Source: Hippopus hippopus
Lineage: Eukaryota; Mollusca; Bivalvia; Cardiida; Cardiidae
Direction of reading: 5' to 3'
Assembly: GCA_946811185.2 (NCBI GenBank)
Contig: OX328107.1
Location: 24,697,587-24,761,586 of the forward strand
DNA length: 64,000 nucleotides
The position numbers and the translations under genes were made by a program. Shown one piece after another: positions 22,401-33,083 of the stretch (positions are counted from its first letter, which is position 1; each line of letters opens with the position of its first letter). The notes under the pieces were generated by a model, which did no database searches, was not told the origin of the DNA, and was given only the letters and a program-made list of their open reading frames with translations.

Positions 22401-23499
22401 AAGGTCTACAAGATATGACTGATTTCAATCTTTGTTGGTTTTCATGTCGAACTATGACCGATATACATGTACGTATACTAGTTATCAAAAGGATACGTTT
22501 TACCGCAACAGGTATGCATGAAACGCGATGAAAGTGAATTCATGACATTTCTATGAAATAAAATTTTGTTTCCTTCATAAAATACGAATTATATTACGTC
22601 ATTGTTTAAGGTATGTCATCAATATTTCAGTTGCGCACAGTAAATGCGACCACTTTAAATTTTGTAAAAAAAAAACAGTAAGATCCGCTTTCAACCAGGA
22701 TAGATTGTACTGATAACATTTAGAGGTCTGAAACCTGGTTGGTTTGCGCAAGTAAGGTCATGAACGAAAAGATCCGAGGTCTCGTTAGGTTCTCATAAAT
22801 GCCAGTAATTCCCTATACGTAAAATTTCGGATGTAGGCAGAGAGTTCAGCGTTAAGGCTGATACGAATTTGTGAAACAAGGCACATGCTACGGTGTTCAT
22901 GTTTTGCTTACAAGCGCCAAAACTTAGTCCTTAAATCAGTCGGGCTAATCGAAACTTCATTAGAGTGGAAGAGGGAGTAGAACGGGTCTTATAAAAGGAA
23001 GGAAAACGTTGCTCCTTATTAGTACTTGAGTTTGGACGATTATTCATGAAATATCAAACGTAACCACTTGTTTGGAATTTTTGGTTTTTGGGACTTAAAA
23101 AAAAAAGATAACTACAGAAGTTTAACCTTTCATAATTAATTTGTACTTTGACTTTTGACTTTAGATATTTTGGTGGAGTAAAGAAAAAAAAATTGTGATA
23201 CGATTAGAAAAGAAAATTATTAGAAAACAAGAGGAAATATAGATAATAAAATTTTAACACAGGAACTACTGTTAATTATTCCTCTCTAAGCAGGTAAGAC
23301 ATTTATCCATTTTCTTCATAAACAGTTTTTTGGTTTTCTTTTATCTGTTCAAATTTAAAGGTGTCTTAACCCAAATCCTGCTTATTGCATATTGCAACCT
23401 GTGATTTCTTTGGCGATGAAAGAAGACTCGAATCAGACAGCGCGTCCTTGCAGCCTGATCAGCGTATCATCTATTCGAAATCCAAATTATTGCTGAACA
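22401..23499. other. No recognisable feature
   Basis: 1.1 kb of unique AT-rich DNA. One weak D-like palindrome ('cagacagcgcgtccttgcag') lies near 23434. Confidence 0.4.
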
Positions 23500-23722
23500 T
23501 TAAAAAAACGACGAAATTTTAGACTTGATCAAATTGAAAGAATTTGCAGACGACAAAATGAATTTTATTCAAAATATGAACTATGTCACTCAAAGAAAAG
23601 AAAAAATTTTGGGAAAAGTAGAAAATTTCTATTTACCAGTATTTTCTCCTATTCCCAAAATGTTTTCAAAAGGTCTTCATTTCCAGGGTCGTTAAAACTT
23701 TGGACTGCTTGGTGAATGGTCA
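23500..23722 (-). mobile_element. Family C MITE, diverged
   Basis: 'acgacgaaattttagacttg' to 'cttggtgaatggtcaa'. Hairpin present as 'gggaaaagtagaaaatttc'/'tattttctcctattccc'. Confidence 0.8.
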
Positions 23723-23948
23723 ACTGCGTCTGACCCGAATCCTGCAAATCGGAACAAATAATTGCTTTTAAGCAGAGAGTGAGCAGAGAGTAAACTCAGA
23801 TCAGACAGCAAGTCCGTGTAGGTTGATCCTCGTTTCCTCTTTTTGATGTCCGAATGGTTGTTTAATCGTTTAATTGCCTAAGCTTATTTTTACCAATATG
23901 AAATCAGTAAATGGTCCAAAACCATTTGCCCCTTATCACGATAATAAA

Positions 23949-24165
23949 TAAGCCATACCCTGTGAAAAGGGGGCTTATTACATTTGTAAAAAGTATCGAC
24001 CCATATCAGCCTGCGCAGTCCGCGCAGGCTGACCTGGGTCGAAACTTTTTGCTATCGGTCAATTTTTTGTATGTCCAAGGACCATACTACCTTATGATTC
24101 AATCGGTTGTTAGACACAAAACGGATTTTATGAATCCATTAATTATGTGATGCCTTGCTTGGTAT
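23949..24165 (+). mobile_element. Family A MITE, right end missing
   Basis: Left terminus and hairpin intact. The copy stops after 'cttgcttggtat' without the right terminal repeat. Confidence 0.8.
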
Positions 24166-24204
24166 ATAAACTTGGCACTTAAAAAATTAGTTAGGACGAT
24201 CGTT

Positions 24205-24432
24205 TTAACTCTTTACTAAAAGACAAAATTTTAGACTGGTCCAAATTGAAAGCACTTGCAGACAACAAAATTAGTGTGACTCAAAAATTGAAATTTGTTC
24301 CAGGAGGGTAGAAAACACCGTGGGAAAAGGATAAAATGCTGGTTACCAGCATTTTCTCCTTTTCCCACGATGTTTTCAAAAGGCTTCTTTTTCAGGGTCG
24401 TGGAAACCAGACCTTATTTCGGTAAAACATTC
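24205..24432 (-). mobile_element. Family C MITE, full length
   Basis: It starts TTAACTCTTTACTAAAAGAC. Perfect hairpin around GGTTACC. The right end decays at 'ttcggtaaaac'. Confidence 0.85.
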
Positions 24433-24585
24433 TGGCAAACGAATAAATTGATCGTAAAGGGCAATTTCTCCTTTTTTCACATTGTTTTCACATGAAATCA
24501 GACATTAAATCTTAGCAATTCTGATGCAATTTACAAACATGTTTTGAAAGTTATCTGCTGTTAATTTACTTCAGGAAGTATTGGG

Positions 24586-24811
24586 TTAACCCTTTACGAT
24601 ACAATCTCGTGTTTTTACTTCAATGAGAAAGAACGCTTTTGAAAATAATAAGGGAAAAGGAGAAATTGCTGGTAACCAACATTTTCTCCTTTACCCAGAA
24701 TGTTTTTGACCATTCAAAGACTGATCACTATGTGAGTCACATTTTTTTTTTTCTGCACATGATTTGAGTTTTGGACCAGTCTTAAATTTTTGTCGTGAGT
24801 TAAACAGTTAA
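24586..24811 (+). mobile_element. Family C MITE, full length
   Basis: TTAACCCTTTACG to 'gtgagttaaacagTTAA'. TTAA at both ends. Confidence 0.9.
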
Positions 24812-24979
24812 TTGATCCCAACTCTAGTGTATGGTTCCTTCAAAACATCTATAGAACGAACGGAAATGGAATTCAAGTGATGTTATCTTAGGTTAACGAT
24901 ATAAGACAAATATAGAAAAAAAGGGGGCCTATGTAGCTTAATTATCACCATTGATTTGATTTAGGCAATCGTTTCCTGA

Positions 24980-25042
24980 TCATTCATTCATTCATTCATT
25001 CATTCATTCATTCATTCATTTATTCATTCATTAATTCATTTA
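24980..25042 (+). repeat. (TTCA)n microsatellite
   Basis: About 15 tetranucleotide units with two substitutions near the right end. Confidence 0.95.
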
Positions 25043-25207
25043 TATGTCAGCTCATGCCAAACACTCCCCAGGATTTCTCCAGCGTATATCTTCACATCCT
25101 TGTAAAATTTGCTATGCGTTAGGAGAGAAAGACAAATTGCACAGTGGAAAAAAAGAAAGCAAAAGAGAAGGTATTTGACTAAAAATAACGTCACTCAGCA
25201 CAAACAG

Positions 25208-25391
25208 TAGATACGTACGGTGGCACAAAAGTGACATGGAAGATATATTTTATACTACGTGCGCACGCAGTAGCTAGTACGTGCGCACGCAGTAGCTAAT
25301 ACTACTTATTACGTGCGCACGTATTAGCTACTGCGTGCGCACGTAGTATAAAATATATCTTCCATGTCACTTTTGTGCCACCGTAGATACG
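25208..25391. mobile_element. Fold-back element with perfect 61-bp arms and 8-bp flanking repeat
   Basis: 25216-25276 is the exact inverse of 25325-25385 ('tacggtggcacaaaagtgac' ... 'gtcacttttgtgccaccgta'), with a 48-bp loop that itself holds GTGCGCAC palindromes. The 8-mer TAGATACG flanks the element at 25208-25215 and 25384-25391. An 8-bp target duplication is characteristic of hAT and P superfamilies (established knowledge). The arms contain 'acgtgcgcacg' alternating purine-pyrimidine stretches. Confidence 0.9.
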
Positions 25392-25402
25392 CCGCCTCAC
25401 GC

Positions 25403-25620
25403 TTAATCCTTTGCTGAACGATCCGCATTTTAACGACCGTGAGAGAGAGGGCCTTTGAAAATATTGTTGAAATAGAACATACTGGTAACCAGCGCTTTCT
25501 CCTTTTCCCACAATGTTTTATACCCTTCCAATAACAAATTCCAAATTTCGAGTAACATTAATTTTGTGGTCTGCAAATGCTTTCAGTTTGGACAAGTCTA
25601 AAATTTGATCGTGAATATCA
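25403..25620 (+). mobile_element. Family C MITE, diverged
   Basis: TTAATCCTTTGCTGAACGAT to 'ctaaaatttgatcgtga'. One hairpin arm is shortened. Confidence 0.8.
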
Positions 25621-25809
25621 ACTTCCGTGTGATCCACAGGTCTCAGCCTCCATCAGCGTGCAACTTCAGAGTTTTATCCTTAACCCGCTAAATAATTCCA
25701 ATGAAAATTTTAGGTAATATTACGAACCCTCGCCCTTTCTTTTTTTTTTTAAATGTGCGTTCTCCAGAAAAAGTTATAATGTGGGAAAGAAAAGTGGACG
25801 AGGAGAAAA

Positions 25810-26314
25810 GAGCTTAGGATTATGGTTTTTAATGCATCTCCGTGATGCATTGTACCAAGCAAGGCATCATATGGCCTGCAACACCCGAAAAGGGGCATTC
25901 GGACATTTGCGTAAAGTGTCGTCTCGGATCAGCCTGCGCAGTCCGCGCAGGCTAATCCGAAACGACACTTTCCGTCTTAATATAATTCTCTGTTTTGCGA
26001 ATGTCTACTGAAGAACAAAATCTATTGTAGTCGTAAAGTGCCGTCTCGGATTAGCCTGCGCGGACTGCGCAGGCTGATCCGAGACGACAGTTTACGCAAA
26101 TGTCCGAAGGCCCCTTTTCTCGTGATGCAAGCCAATTATAATTATAGATCCATAAAAATCCATTTTGTCTGACAATCCACGGAAATCGCCATGCAGAAAA
26201 TTGATCAACAGAACAAAGTTTCTACCGAGGTCAGCCCGTGCGGACTGCGCAGGCTAATCTGAATCGATGCTATTTGCAGATGCATTAAACCCCATTTTCA
26301 CAGAGCATGGCTCA
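25810..26314 (-). mobile_element. Family A MITE split by a family B insertion
   Basis: The left half (..aatgcatctccgtgatgcat, 25831) and right half (from 'agatccataaaaatcc', 26146, to the terminus 'catggctca') form one A copy once the B element at 25872-26134 is taken out. The remaining length is about 240 bp, as expected for A. Confidence 0.85.
25872..26134. mobile_element. Family B MITE nested in family A
   Basis: 263 bp, both ends and both palindromes intact. Younger than the A copy it interrupts. Confidence 0.9.
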
Positions 26315-26324
26315 AATATAAGCA

Positions 26325-26640
26325 ATGGTCCTAGATTGGACTGCACTATGGTTCTGAATCTACACTGTCCAGCATGTGATTGCCAAATCTTTCAGTGCCA
26401 AATATATCATCTCGATCTCTTTCGAAGGCTAGAAAACACAATCAGTTAAAACCTGAAAGGATTGTTATCTTAAAAGCTTGACTAAACAAGCGTACGGTAT
26501 AGATCCAAGATGTGACTGCACTTTTTGCGTGTTCTAATTTTCAAATTCTATGCTGTGCGCTAAAGCAGGTTCTGTGCAGTCTGATCTTGATCCGTGCCGT
26601 CTGCAAAAGCATATGTTTTCACCTTTGGTCAATAGTGTCA
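26325..26640. mobile_element. Family D remnants, one with a split hairpin
   Basis: 'gtcctagattggactgcac' at 26327 is one remnant. In the second, 'gtatagatccaagatgtgac' (26500) and 'ctgtgcagtctgatcttgat' (26573) are hairpin arms separated by about 45 bp of extra sequence. Confidence 0.6.
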
Positions 26641-26784
26641 AGGGCAGGATCTCATTGTCGAGTAGAAATGCGTGACAAAGTATCGGTAAGTGTAGATCGA
26701 CCATCAGACCATCATGATACATATTTACAGTTTGGTCGTTACCTTCGCTCTCCGCTAGAGCAACTAGTTATGCAAACCATGCTA

Positions 26785-26997
26785 TTAACCATTTCGGCGC
26801 CATAGGCGAAATCCGAACCTTGTGCGGACGGCATAGATCAAGATCAGACTGCACATAACGTGCAGTCTGATCTTGGATCTATGCCATCCGCTTGTTTAGT
26901 CCGGCCTACAAGATAAAAATTTTTTTAATACTCATAGGATTGTATTTTCAGCCGTCAAAATGGGTCGAGTTTATAAATTTGGCGCTAAAAGAGTTAA
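26785..26997 (+). mobile_element. Family D MITE, GGCGCC subtype
   Basis: 213 bp. TTAACCATTTCGGCGCC on the left, GGCGCTAAAAGAGTTAA on the right, TTAA at both ends. Hairpin 'ggcatagatcaagatcagac' mirrored by 'gtctgatcttggatctatgc'. Confidence 0.85.
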
Positions 26998-27343
26998 AAA
27001 GTCAAATACTCATGCTTTGAAAAAATCAAATCCAACTATAGTCTCAATTACATATGCGATATTATTCCGGCAAAAATCCTGGCTGCGGTAAAGTACAGAT
27101 AATCGTGTCACTGTGTGTGGTAATAACATATTAGAAGAATTAAGAAAGAGAAATTTAATAAATTGTCTTGAAATAGAAAAGTTACCCAATACAATAAAAT
27201 TAATTTTGAGCAAATTAAAAGCAAAACGCGTATTTTACAAGAGAAGAAAGGCGTTTTTAGGCCAAATGGATTCTGTTCGTGTGCACATATGGATTTCTTG
27301 TAAACATGAAGTCTTCTTAAAGGTCCAGTAAAGGCCAAAATAT

Positions 27344-27666
27344 CAAAGCGGGTGTCATAATACATTTAAATTTAAATCATACCATTTAAAAGTATGAAAA
27401 ATGTTGTGGAGATGATAGTCTGTTATCGTTTGGTCGGGCCATATGTTAGTCGCTGACAGAAAAAAGAATTTTAAAATCAGGCAAAAAGTAAACAAAAGAC
27501 ACAGCTACCTAGCAGGTTTTAACCTAGTTTTGAAATTACTTTCTCTGTCAGCAACTAACACTTGGACCGACCGTACAATGACAGATTGTCATCCTCACAA
27601 TAACGTTAATTTCCATACTTTTAAATGGTATAATATAAATTCAAATGCATTTAAACACCCGCTTTG
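27344..27666. mobile_element. Family E fold-back MITE
   Basis: The ends CAAAGCGGGTGTC and ACACCCGCTTTG are inverted. Similarity continues inward for about 110 bp ('accatttaaaagtatg', 'ttggtcgg', 'gtcgctgacag'), so most of the element folds. The central 90 bp or so is unique. The open frame at 27443-27718 lies across this structure and is not taken as a gene. Confidence 0.85.
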
Positions 27667-27926
27667 TTTACTTATGGGCTTTGTTGTTACTTTAACAAAA
27701 TCATGTCTTTTTGTATAATTTGCCAATGATAAATTTACACAAACATTGTGAGGATCGGTTTATAATCGACCATTTATGAAGACGTGCTTGCAACGGAAAT
27801 TTTATGAACGTAAACAGATGATAACATGGCTAAAAGAGAAATTGCTCATCACGAGATAGTTCTCTTTTAACCACAATGTTTTCGAAAGTTGTCCGTGACA
27901 GAGTGATCATAAATTGATAAATTCTA

Positions 27927-28122
27927 TTAACATTTAGGCTGCTAAGTGCAACTCAAGTACCTTATGCGGACAGCGTACATCAAGATCAGACTGCACAGAA
28001 CGTTAAGTCTGATCTTGGATCTACACTTTTCGATAGGAATTTTTCCGCCTAAATAACTTTGAAATAGCAGTATTTGGGTTTTGTCGGCTTAAAAGTTTCA
28101 TTTCACTTATTTAGTAGGTTAA
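27927..28122 (+). mobile_element. Family D MITE, full length
   Basis: TTAACATTTAGGCTGCTAAG on the left and 'ttatttagtaggTTAA' on the right. Internal hairpin slightly shortened. Confidence 0.85.
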
Positions 28123-28179
28123 GCGTATAGATGTTTTGATGCAACATGCTAAATCTTCTGTACTGAATCAAGGGTCCTG

Positions 28180-28250
28180 CTTAGTTCAGTCGTAAAGTTC
28201 AGGACACATCACCTTTAGACCCTGGGTTCGATACCCTCTCGAAGCATCGT
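28180..28250 (+). mobile_element. tRNA-like SINE head
   Basis: 'cttagttcagtcgtaaag' resembles an A box and 'gggttcgatacc' a B box, separated by about 35 bp as in RNA polymerase III promoters. It is followed at once by a family A right half, so the rest of the SINE is missing. Acceptor-stem pairing is absent, so it is not a functional tRNA gene. Confidence 0.65.
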
Positions 28251-28338
28251 GTTTATGGATCCACAGTAATGTGATGACTTGCTTGGCATCATACATCACA
28301 GAGATTCATTAAACACCCTTTTGCCAGAGCATGGCTCA
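28250..28338 (+). mobile_element. Family A right-half fragment
   Basis: From 'tttatggatccac' to 'gagcatggctca'. Joined directly to a SINE head. Confidence 0.8.
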
Positions 28339-29164
28339 TACTTATACCGAAGTATGTAACAGATCTTTAGTATTATTTAATTGCAGTTATTTTTTCAAAG
28401 ACAACTGTCGTGTTTATTTTATTTTCTAGCTGGGTGTCATATTTATAGAACCATGTGACTTCTATACATAGCAGTCTTTCATTGAATTAGTGATCTGTTC
28501 TGTCTCAAAACCTAACTTTCCTTTGACGAGACGTCAACATCCAAGCAATAAAATAGTTCTTCAACACTTTTGCTTTTTGACATCTTCAGTTTACATTATT
28601 ATCAGCTTGCAATTCTTAGGTTAGTTATCGTTGATTTCTGCGTTTTCGCAATGAATCAGGTTCGGATCGAGGACGATTTGATGGGTTAAATTACCGCCAT
28701 CAACCTGTAATCGACCGAAAGCTGATCCTGTGATGAAACGCTAAAACTCTGATAAAGATAACTGTTAAAAAAATTGTTTTCTGATACATGTATATACACT
28801 ATTTATTAGATAATGTTCCTGGTCTATGTTAGGTAATGCAAGACTGTTAGATTTTTATTGAATTTGCGGACGTTTGTTTGAATACGTGTATTAGGACACA
28901 GCGGATCAGATTTCGATCAACACCATGGTCTCATGGTAGCCTAATAGCAGTAGTAACGAGTAATATAAGGTTAGAGTAAAAACTGTTGGATAAATGAGCC
29001 AAAAACTGATTGACTGACTGACTTAAATTGATAAATTTATCAATTAATTGGTACTTTACACAATTTTCAACATTATTTCAGTCATACCCTGTTAACAGTT
29101 TACATATTCATATAATTATGTCCTGAGTTCCATTAGTTCTGGGCTAGGGCTCTAAAGTATCTAG
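28339..29164. other. No recognisable feature
   Basis: Unique sequence. No element ends or coding frame were seen. Confidence 0.4.
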
Positions 29165-29277
29165 CCCAAGGACATTCCAACGAAAATTTTAGTGCTTCCA
29201 GTGAGGATTGAGTCTGGGACGTCCAGGTTACGAGTCCTACATTTACGACTGAGTAATACAGGACCCCGTGTATGATT
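29165..29277 (-). mobile_element. tRNA-like SINE head
   Basis: On the minus strand 'tattactcagtcgtaaatg' (A-box-like) and 'ccagactcaatcc' (weak B box), with the same 'gggtcctg' start as the head at 28180. Confidence 0.55.
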
Positions 29278-29510
29278 TGAGGCACCTGTTTAATGTTACA
29301 GCTGGTACCTCTTGAAACCTTCAGGGTTTGATAGCTTTCCGCCGAGAGACACTATTATCATTATACTTACAATTATTGTGCTCTTATTATCTATCTGTTA
29401 TATTGCGTAATCTTTATTTCTCACTGTGCTAGCTTGGCAGCAATTATGCCTTTACCGGGCCCTTGTTTATGAAGCTTTACTTTCTGATCATTAGAGGTTG
29501 TGTTCAAACT

Positions 29511-29719
29511 TTAACCCTTAAGCTGCCAAGCGCGACTCACTGACCTATTGCGGACAGTGTAGATCAAGATCAGACTGCACAGAACGTGCAGTCTGATCTT
29601 GGATCTACACTGTCCGATTACGGAATATTTTTTCTAAAAAAAGATAACTTTGAAATCACAATATTTGGGTTTTTACTATCGGCTTGAAAGTTTCATTTAA
29701 CTTATTTAGCAGGATTTAA
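29511..29719 (+). mobile_element. Family D MITE, reference copy
   Basis: About 209 bp with TTAA at both ends (TTAACCCTTAAGCTGCCAAG ... TTAGCAGGATTTAA). The central perfect palindrome 'agatcagactgcacagaacg' with its mirror is bracketed by 'gcggacagtgtagatc' and 'gatctacactgtccg'. No coding. TTAA targets and CCCTT ends suggest a piggyBac-type parent (inference). Confidence 0.9.
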
Positions 29720-29836
29720 GTTAAGTTTCATTGTTGGTTTAGATAGTCACCAAATCTTAAAGTTAAGACTTTATAAAAAAAAAAAAAAAAACCAAAGACA
29801 AGCTCTAACATTTTAGAAATTGCTCCATTAGGACTA

Positions 29837-30065
29837 TTAACTCTTTACCAAACGACACAATTTTAGACTTGTCGAAAGTGAAAGCATTTGCAGACGACAG
29901 ATTAAATATAACTCAAATTAAGAAATTTGTCTATCATAGGATAGAAAGCATTGTTGGAAAAGGAGAAAATGCTGGTTACCAGCATTTTCTCCTTTTCCCA
30001 CAATGTTATCAAAAATCTTCTTCCTTAGAGTCGTTAAAACTCGGTATTATGTGGTAAAATGTTAA
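29837..30065 (-). mobile_element. Family C MITE, reference copy
   Basis: 229 bp, TTAA at both ends. The left end is TTAACTCTTTACCAAACGAC then ACAATTTTAGACTTGTC; the right end reads inward from 'gtgtggtaaaatgttaa' type sequence through 'agtcgttaaaactcgg'. The centre is a near-perfect 60-70-bp palindrome: 'gttggaaaaggagaaaatgc', GGTTACC, and the mirror. Subterminal 'gcatttgcagacgac' is shared by all copies. Non-coding. Termini of CCCTTTACC type plus a TTAA target fit piggyBac-like MITEs (established pattern; superfamily assignment inferred). Confidence 0.92.
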
Positions 30066-30400
30066 AGGGAGCTATTCAGATAGTTATAAAGTCACCAAAA
30101 CATCAAAAATGATCACTGAATCAGGTAAGCCGATAGCCGGCAAATCACCAGTAAAAGAAGAAAAACTAAAGATAAAATATTTTTTGATGTTAAGTGTATT
30201 TCCTTAAATGGCTACGTAGTCTCGACTTCGCGGCAGAGTTTCGCAAAGACTCGTGAAAATGTCACATGGTTAATAACACGCGTCGTTTGCGAGGATTCGT
30301 ATTCAGATCAGTATGATGACGTCATATCTGGTGTACTAAGAATAGACAGAGAAATTCTTAAATACGACATAAAACCTTAATAGCCGCCGTTCAATTACAT
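30066..30400 (+). repeat. Family K repeat, copy 1
   Basis: Diverged direct match to 32105-32480: 'caaaaatgatcactgaatca', 'ggctacgtagtctcg', 'cgaggattcgtat' and 'gatgacgtcatatctg' recur in the same order. Contains a palindromic TGACGTCA. Confidence 0.75.
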
Positions 30401-30469
30401 TTATCGAACAGTGAGTCAAATTTAGCAACCCGTATTTTAAGAATAGTCGGGCATTTGCTTCGCAGTTAG

Positions 30470-30545
30470 ATAGAAAGTGTAGATAAAGATTAGACTGTAT
30501 ATTCTGTAAAGTCTGATCTTGATTTACACAGTGCATAAATATCCC
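30470..30545. mobile_element. Family D hairpin remnant
   Basis: 'gtgtagataaagattagact' mirrored by 'gtctgatcttgatttacac'. Confidence 0.65.
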
Positions 30546-30847
30546 TTCAAGTTTCCCCACGGCTTCAAGCTGTGTGAAGGAAGAAACAAATTTCCGATAT
30601 AATGCTTGTACATTTTACTCTGAAAATATCATTAAAATATCCCATTGCCTCGTTTACAAACTGTAGACAGAAATATGCAGCAAATTGGGCGTAATTCGAC
30701 CGAAATTTGCTAAACCCTTAACAAATCAATAAGCTGTTATGCCGCATTACCCTTTTCCCGAGGTGTTACCCAGACACTTGTAAACATTGTTTCATACCAT
30801 GTCTGTATAACTATAATACAGTTCAATTTGTGTCAAGCAAGGGATAC

Positions 30848-31076
30848 TTAACGTTTTACCAGGCGATCAAATCTTAGAGATGTCCATTTCCAAAGCATTT
30901 GCGGACAATAAATTAATCGTGGTTCGAATTAAGAAAACTGTCTTGCAATGGGTAAAAAACACTGTAGAAAAAAGGAGAACATGCTGGTTACAAGTATTTC
31001 TCATTTTCCAACACTATTTTAAAAAAATATTCTTCTCCAGGATCGTTAAAACTCGAAATTGTGTGATAAAGGATTA
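30848..31076 (-). mobile_element. Family C MITE, full length
   Basis: TTAACGTTTTACCAGGCGAT to 'gtgtgataaaggatta'. Hairpin weakened by substitutions. Confidence 0.8.
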
Positions 31077-31153
31077 CATAGCGTTTGCTGAAGACAGATG
31101 CTTGCTTAGTACAGGTAGATTTTAGCTTATGGGTCATTCTCTGTAAAAGGGAT

Positions 31154-31364
31154 GTAAACCTTTACCACACAATGCCGACTTTTGAAAACATCGTGGGAAA
31201 AGGAGAAAATGCTGGTAACCAGCATTTTCTCCTTTTCCCACAATGTTTTCTGTCCTATCAAAGACAACTTTCACAGTTTTAGCCACATTTACTTTTTATT
31301 TTGGTATGTGCGTATGCTTTACGTTTGGATAGGTCTAAAACTTTGTTGTGTGGTAAAGAATTAA
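31154..31364 (+). mobile_element. Family C MITE, perfect hairpin
   Basis: 'gtaaacctttaccacacaat' to 'gtgtggtaaagaattaa'. The arms 'cgtgggaaaaggagaaaatg' and mirror differ by one base. Confidence 0.9.
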
Positions 31365-31502
31365 CGTATCTGTTAAAAGTATCGACCTATGTTAGCCTGC
31401 TTAAACAGTATGGATTTTATGGATCCATAATACTGTGATGTCTTGCTCTGTACAATGCCTCACTGAGATGCATTAAACGCCCATTAAACAGAACACCGCT
31501 CA
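31365..31502 (+). mobile_element. Family A fragment, left end missing
   Basis: It begins mid-element ('cgtatctgttaaaagtatcg') exactly where the preceding C copy ends and runs to 'caccgctca'. The hairpin is deleted. Confidence 0.75.
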
Positions 31503-31585
31503 TATGTTTATGGAAGTGCCGGATGAAACAAGCAGGGGCAAGGAAAATTGGAGGTGGTCAGCCCAACCTGCTAACTGTGATTTTA

Positions 31586-31859
31586 TGAGCCATGTTCTGT
31601 GAAAAGGGGGCTTAATGTATCTGCGAAAAGTATCGACCCAGGTCAGCCTGCGCAGTCCGCGCAGGCTGACCTGGGCCGAAACTTTTCGCTATTGGTCAAT
31701 TTTCGGTATGTCCAAGGACCAGTCTACTTCATGATTAGGTTTTTTTTTTTTTTTTTTTACAAAAATTGGATATTATGGATCCATAAGTATGTGATAACTT
31801 GCTTGGTATCATGAATCACGGAGATGCATTAAGCCCCCTTTTGCCAGAGCATGGGCTCA
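31586..31859 (+). mobile_element. Family A MITE, reference copy
   Basis: About 270 bp. Ends TGAGCCATGTTCTGTGAAAA...and inversely...TTTTGCCAGAGCATGGGCTCA, followed inward by 'gggggcttaatg' and 'gatgcattaagccccc'. Near the left end is a palindrome with arms of about 40 bp ('gacccaggtcagcctgcgca', loop, mirror). The right half is unique and holds 'ttatggatccataa'. TA or AT flanks on both sides of this and four other copies (32500, 39280, 63017; 59679 for AT) fit a two-base target duplication. No coding; poly-T insertion at 31740. Confidence 0.92.
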
Positions 31860-31911
31860 TATATTTCCCATGTGAGTAGTTGCCTGATCCAGTGAATTAT
31901 TTAATACGCAT

Positions 31912-32096
31912 AGGGCCTGTATTTGCCAGCGAGTCTAAAGTGCATTCTGAGTATTATTATACGTTTAGAATGTGATGCAAGTTCTGACTGGCTTAACCAT
32001 TTGGTTTAGCCAGTCAGAACTTGTATAACTTTGAAATTTAGAAAATTTTTGATAATAAGACATTGTTATAAAGAACGGTTGGTGAATACCGGCCCT
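31912..32096. mobile_element. Family L palindromic MITE
   Basis: Ends 'agggcctgtatttgcc' and 'ggtgaataccggccct'. Central hairpin 'caagttctgactggcttaac' and mirror; about 185 bp. Confidence 0.85.
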
Positions 32097-32104
32097 GTGG
32101 GTAG

Positions 32105-32840
32105 AAGTTGAAGAGAGCTGTCCAGCATTTTTTTTTTTAGTCTCATTAATTTCAAAAATGATGTGTCACTGAATTAAGTAAGGCGAGAGCAGAAAAAACC
32201 ATCATTAAAGAAGATAGGCAAAAGTAAGAAACAAAAATGTTTCGGTAGTATTTCTTTAATAGGCTACGTAGCCTCTTAAGACAATTTTAGATTTCGCGCC
32301 AGAGTCTCGCAAACTCTTATTGAAATTTCAAATGATTAAAAGTGCGAGTCGATTACGAGGATTCGTATGCAAATTGGTAGGATGACGTCATATCTGATGT
32401 GGAAAAAAAATAGACGAAGTTACCGATTGTAAAACGTCTATTCTGCTATCTAAACGCCCAAAAATGCATCTTTTTACGAAATGTAACCGGACAAATATAT
32501 GAGCCATGCTCTGTGAAAAAGGGGCTTAATACATCTGCGAAAAGTATCGACCCAGGTCAGCCTGCGCAGTCCGCGCAGGCTGACCTGGGCCGAAACTTTT
32601 CGCTATTGGTTAATTTATATGTCCAAGGACAAGTCTATTTCATGATTAAGTTGGTTGTTAAAAAAAGTAGATATTTTGGATCTATAAGTATGTGATGGCT
32701 TGCTTGGTACCTTGGATCAGGGACATGCATTAAGCCCCCTTTTGTCAGAACATAGCTCATACAGAAGTATTCATCGGTGTTTTACAAGAAATTTCGATTT
32801 ACGACATAAAAAATATATAATCATTTTTAAAACTGAAAAC
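32105..32840 (+). repeat. Family K repeat, copy 2, interrupted by family A
   Basis: 32105-32480 matches copy 1. The family A element at 32500-32759 intervenes, and 'tttcgatttacgacataaaa' after it matches 'ttcttaaatacgacataaaa' of copy 1. Confidence 0.7.
32500..32759 (+). mobile_element. Family A MITE nested in family K
   Basis: Full length with intact hairpin. Flanks ATA|TGAGCC and AGCTCA|TACAG agree with a TA duplication. Confidence 0.88.
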
Positions 32841-33083
32841 TGAATGCGTAGAGTGGTTGCGTATATGACGGTATTTAGGCCCGGGAAGGACAACCACAGA
32901 AAGTAGAATTTATCCTACAAATCCCATGAAAAGAAGAAAAAGCTGAGTCAGGACGTACAAGACGGATAACAATTTTAATTCAATTGTACCGCTTTCTTCT
33001 CCTGTATGTGTGAAAATGTTGTAAAGATTGTCATGCTCGTACAACGTTTTCATATTTCTTCTGTCAGATGCAATAAAAACATT

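Noticed and set aside
31599..31814. Recurrent predicted proteins with AKSIDPGQPAQSAQADLGR (also 15885, 20195, 32513, 59692, 63429)
   Set aside because: They are translations of the family A hairpin. They appear wherever an A copy is conserved and stop at its borders, and both strands give similar peptides because the DNA is palindromic.
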